21,127 nt of DNA, from contig JABYQS010000477.1 of assembly GCA_022592435.1 (NCBI GenBank), positions 1 through 21,127 on the forward strand. Direction: 5' to 3'. Every line of letters starts with the position of its first letter. Position 1 is the stretch's first letter. Of this stretch, positions 20,081-21,127 are shown piece by piece. The notes under the pieces were generated by a model. The model made no database searches, was not told where the DNA came from, and saw only the letters and a list, made by a program, of their open reading frames with translations. The position numbers and the translations under genes are program-made. Source of the stretch: Cerioporus squamosus (Eukaryota > Basidiomycota > Agaricomycetes > Polyporales > Polyporaceae).

Positions 20081-21127
20081 GCAGCAGCAGCGGCGGCGGC
20101 GGCTCGGTTTGGTATGTCAGTGTCTGTATTGTACCTCGTACCGAGTGCGGTTACTGAGCTCGAGGCATGATCGCTTGCAGATTAACTTGAAGCTCAACTC
20201 TTCCCGAGTCTCGAGTTTCTCTTCCGCGCTGCTCGCCCACCCTCAGGCTTCAGCCACGCGCTGCTGCACTTCGCCTCCGCCCCGCCTTCGCTGCACCCCG
20301 TCTTGTCCAGAGTGTCTTCTCCTCTCTTCCGCTCGTTCCGCGGACTGCCCGCTAGCTTCCAGGTCGCTTGCTGCTGCTGCTCGGTACGCTACTAGTATTC
20401 TCGCACGGACTAATGGAGCGCTCGTCGTCGTCGTCGTCGTCGTCGTTCGTCGTCGTCATAGCCGCTCTCTGCATGTGGTACTTCCTGTCGTCTCGGCCTG
20501 TCGCGTCTCTTGCCTGTTTGGTGTCAGTGTCAATATCCGTTATTTGCTTCTGCTTCACCCGTACTCGTACTCGTCTTATCCATCGCCTCGCCTTGTCTAT
20601 TGGTCGATGTTCATGCACATAGCCCCCGCGCGCCCCTCTACACTTTGTGATTCTCGGTTTCGGTTCTACAGTAAAGACAACGGACCCCATGCAATGTCAG
20701 CCCCAGTGTATTATTCCCATCCCATACCGCACGTCCCCGCACGAGCCCCCCCACATACTCCCATCCAGCACGCGTGTTATTATGTACAGCCCATAGCCAG
20801 CCCATGTGTATGTGTAAAACGAGCCCCCCGAACCCGCAACCCCACGTCCTTACCACCTCACCTCCGAACCCCCGATTTCCGATCCTCGTGGCCCCCGATC
20901 CCGATGCACCCCATAGAGCGTAACACGCCCAGTTGGCCAACCACATAGATCCTGTGCCGCAAATCCCGAGACTCACGTCAGGTCAGGTCAGCGCGCCACG
21001 CTACATATTAGCGCTTGCCACGATCCTCCCTCGAGCGTCCGCCGTGGCTGCTGCGCAGAGCCCAGTGCCGCTTGCGTACGGCATCGTGCACCAGCCCAGA
21101 TTTTCCAGGCCCGAAGGAAGACGCCGT
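20081..21127. other. 3' flank of HMG-box gene, no further gene seen
   Basis: After the stop at 20078-20080 comes AGC/GGC-triplet-rich sequence (about 20081-20102), pyrimidine-rich DNA, and the TCG microsatellite. No domain is seen on either strand. The plus frame that stays open to 20948 is a shadow of exon 3 and does not reflect a real protein. A small TCAGG tandem (GTCAGGTCAGGTCAGC) lies at about 20977-20992. The exact end of the 3' UTR is not visible. Confidence 0.5.
20422..20457 (+). repeat. (TCG)n microsatellite
   Basis: Eight perfect TCG units (20422-20445), one extra T, then nearly four more units. It lies in the presumed 3' UTR or flank of the HMG-box gene and is likely polymorphic. 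Confidence 0.92.

Noticed and set aside
18447..20948. 833-codon plus-strand open frame
   Set aside because: Only part of it is real HMG-box coding (18741 to about 19370, and about 19615-19765). It starts in a region read in another frame and runs past the true stop at 20080 into 3' DNA; it is open because the DNA is GC-rich.

Overview
The window looks like nuclear DNA of a basidiomycete fungus, probably a mushroom-forming one (Agaricomycetes). Genes are split by many short introns (about 50-200 nt) with GT-AG ends and CTNAY-type branch points, coding DNA is GC-rich, leaders are pyrimidine-rich, and the three recognisable proteins are of fungal type. The lineage is inferred from gene structure and protein resemblance; no database search was possible.

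Layout. Positions 1-4091 are gene-poor and hold a large imperfect inverted repeat (1659-2108), a degenerate tRNA-Gly-like unit with a pol III-type terminator (2243-2317), and a CT microsatellite just upstream of the first gene. A three-exon GDT1/TMEM165 (UPF0016) membrane cation transporter gene lies at 4092-5233 (+). Positions 5234-11058 are again mostly gene-poor. They contain a weak three-exon gene candidate (7540-8071) and a possible 1.1 kb non-autonomous DNA transposon (9204-10289) with short inverted ends and clustered CTAAT motifs. A nine-exon uridine phosphorylase gene occupies 11059-12862 on the minus strand. A long GC-rich stretch (12863-18249) has no gene I can assign. It separates the phosphorylase from a divergently transcribed three-exon gene (18250-20080, +) for a MATA/SOX-type HMG-box transcription factor with a glutamine-rich tail. 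The last 1 kb is 3' flank with a TCG microsatellite.

The three genes do not form a pathway: one is Golgi/vacuolar ion homeostasis, one is pyrimidine salvage, one is transcriptional control, a family that in basidiomycetes includes mating and fruiting regulators.

The most useful observation concerns sequence quality or gene integrity. The phosphorylase and the HMG-box gene each read well only if single bases are missing from GC-rich runs: one place in the first, about four in the second, all in the same direction. This suggests under-called homopolymers in the assembly rather than real pseudogenes, and it would make automatic gene models here wrong. I saw no convincing new biological system; the inverted repeat, the tRNA-like unit and the transposon-like ends are the parts that known genes do not explain.
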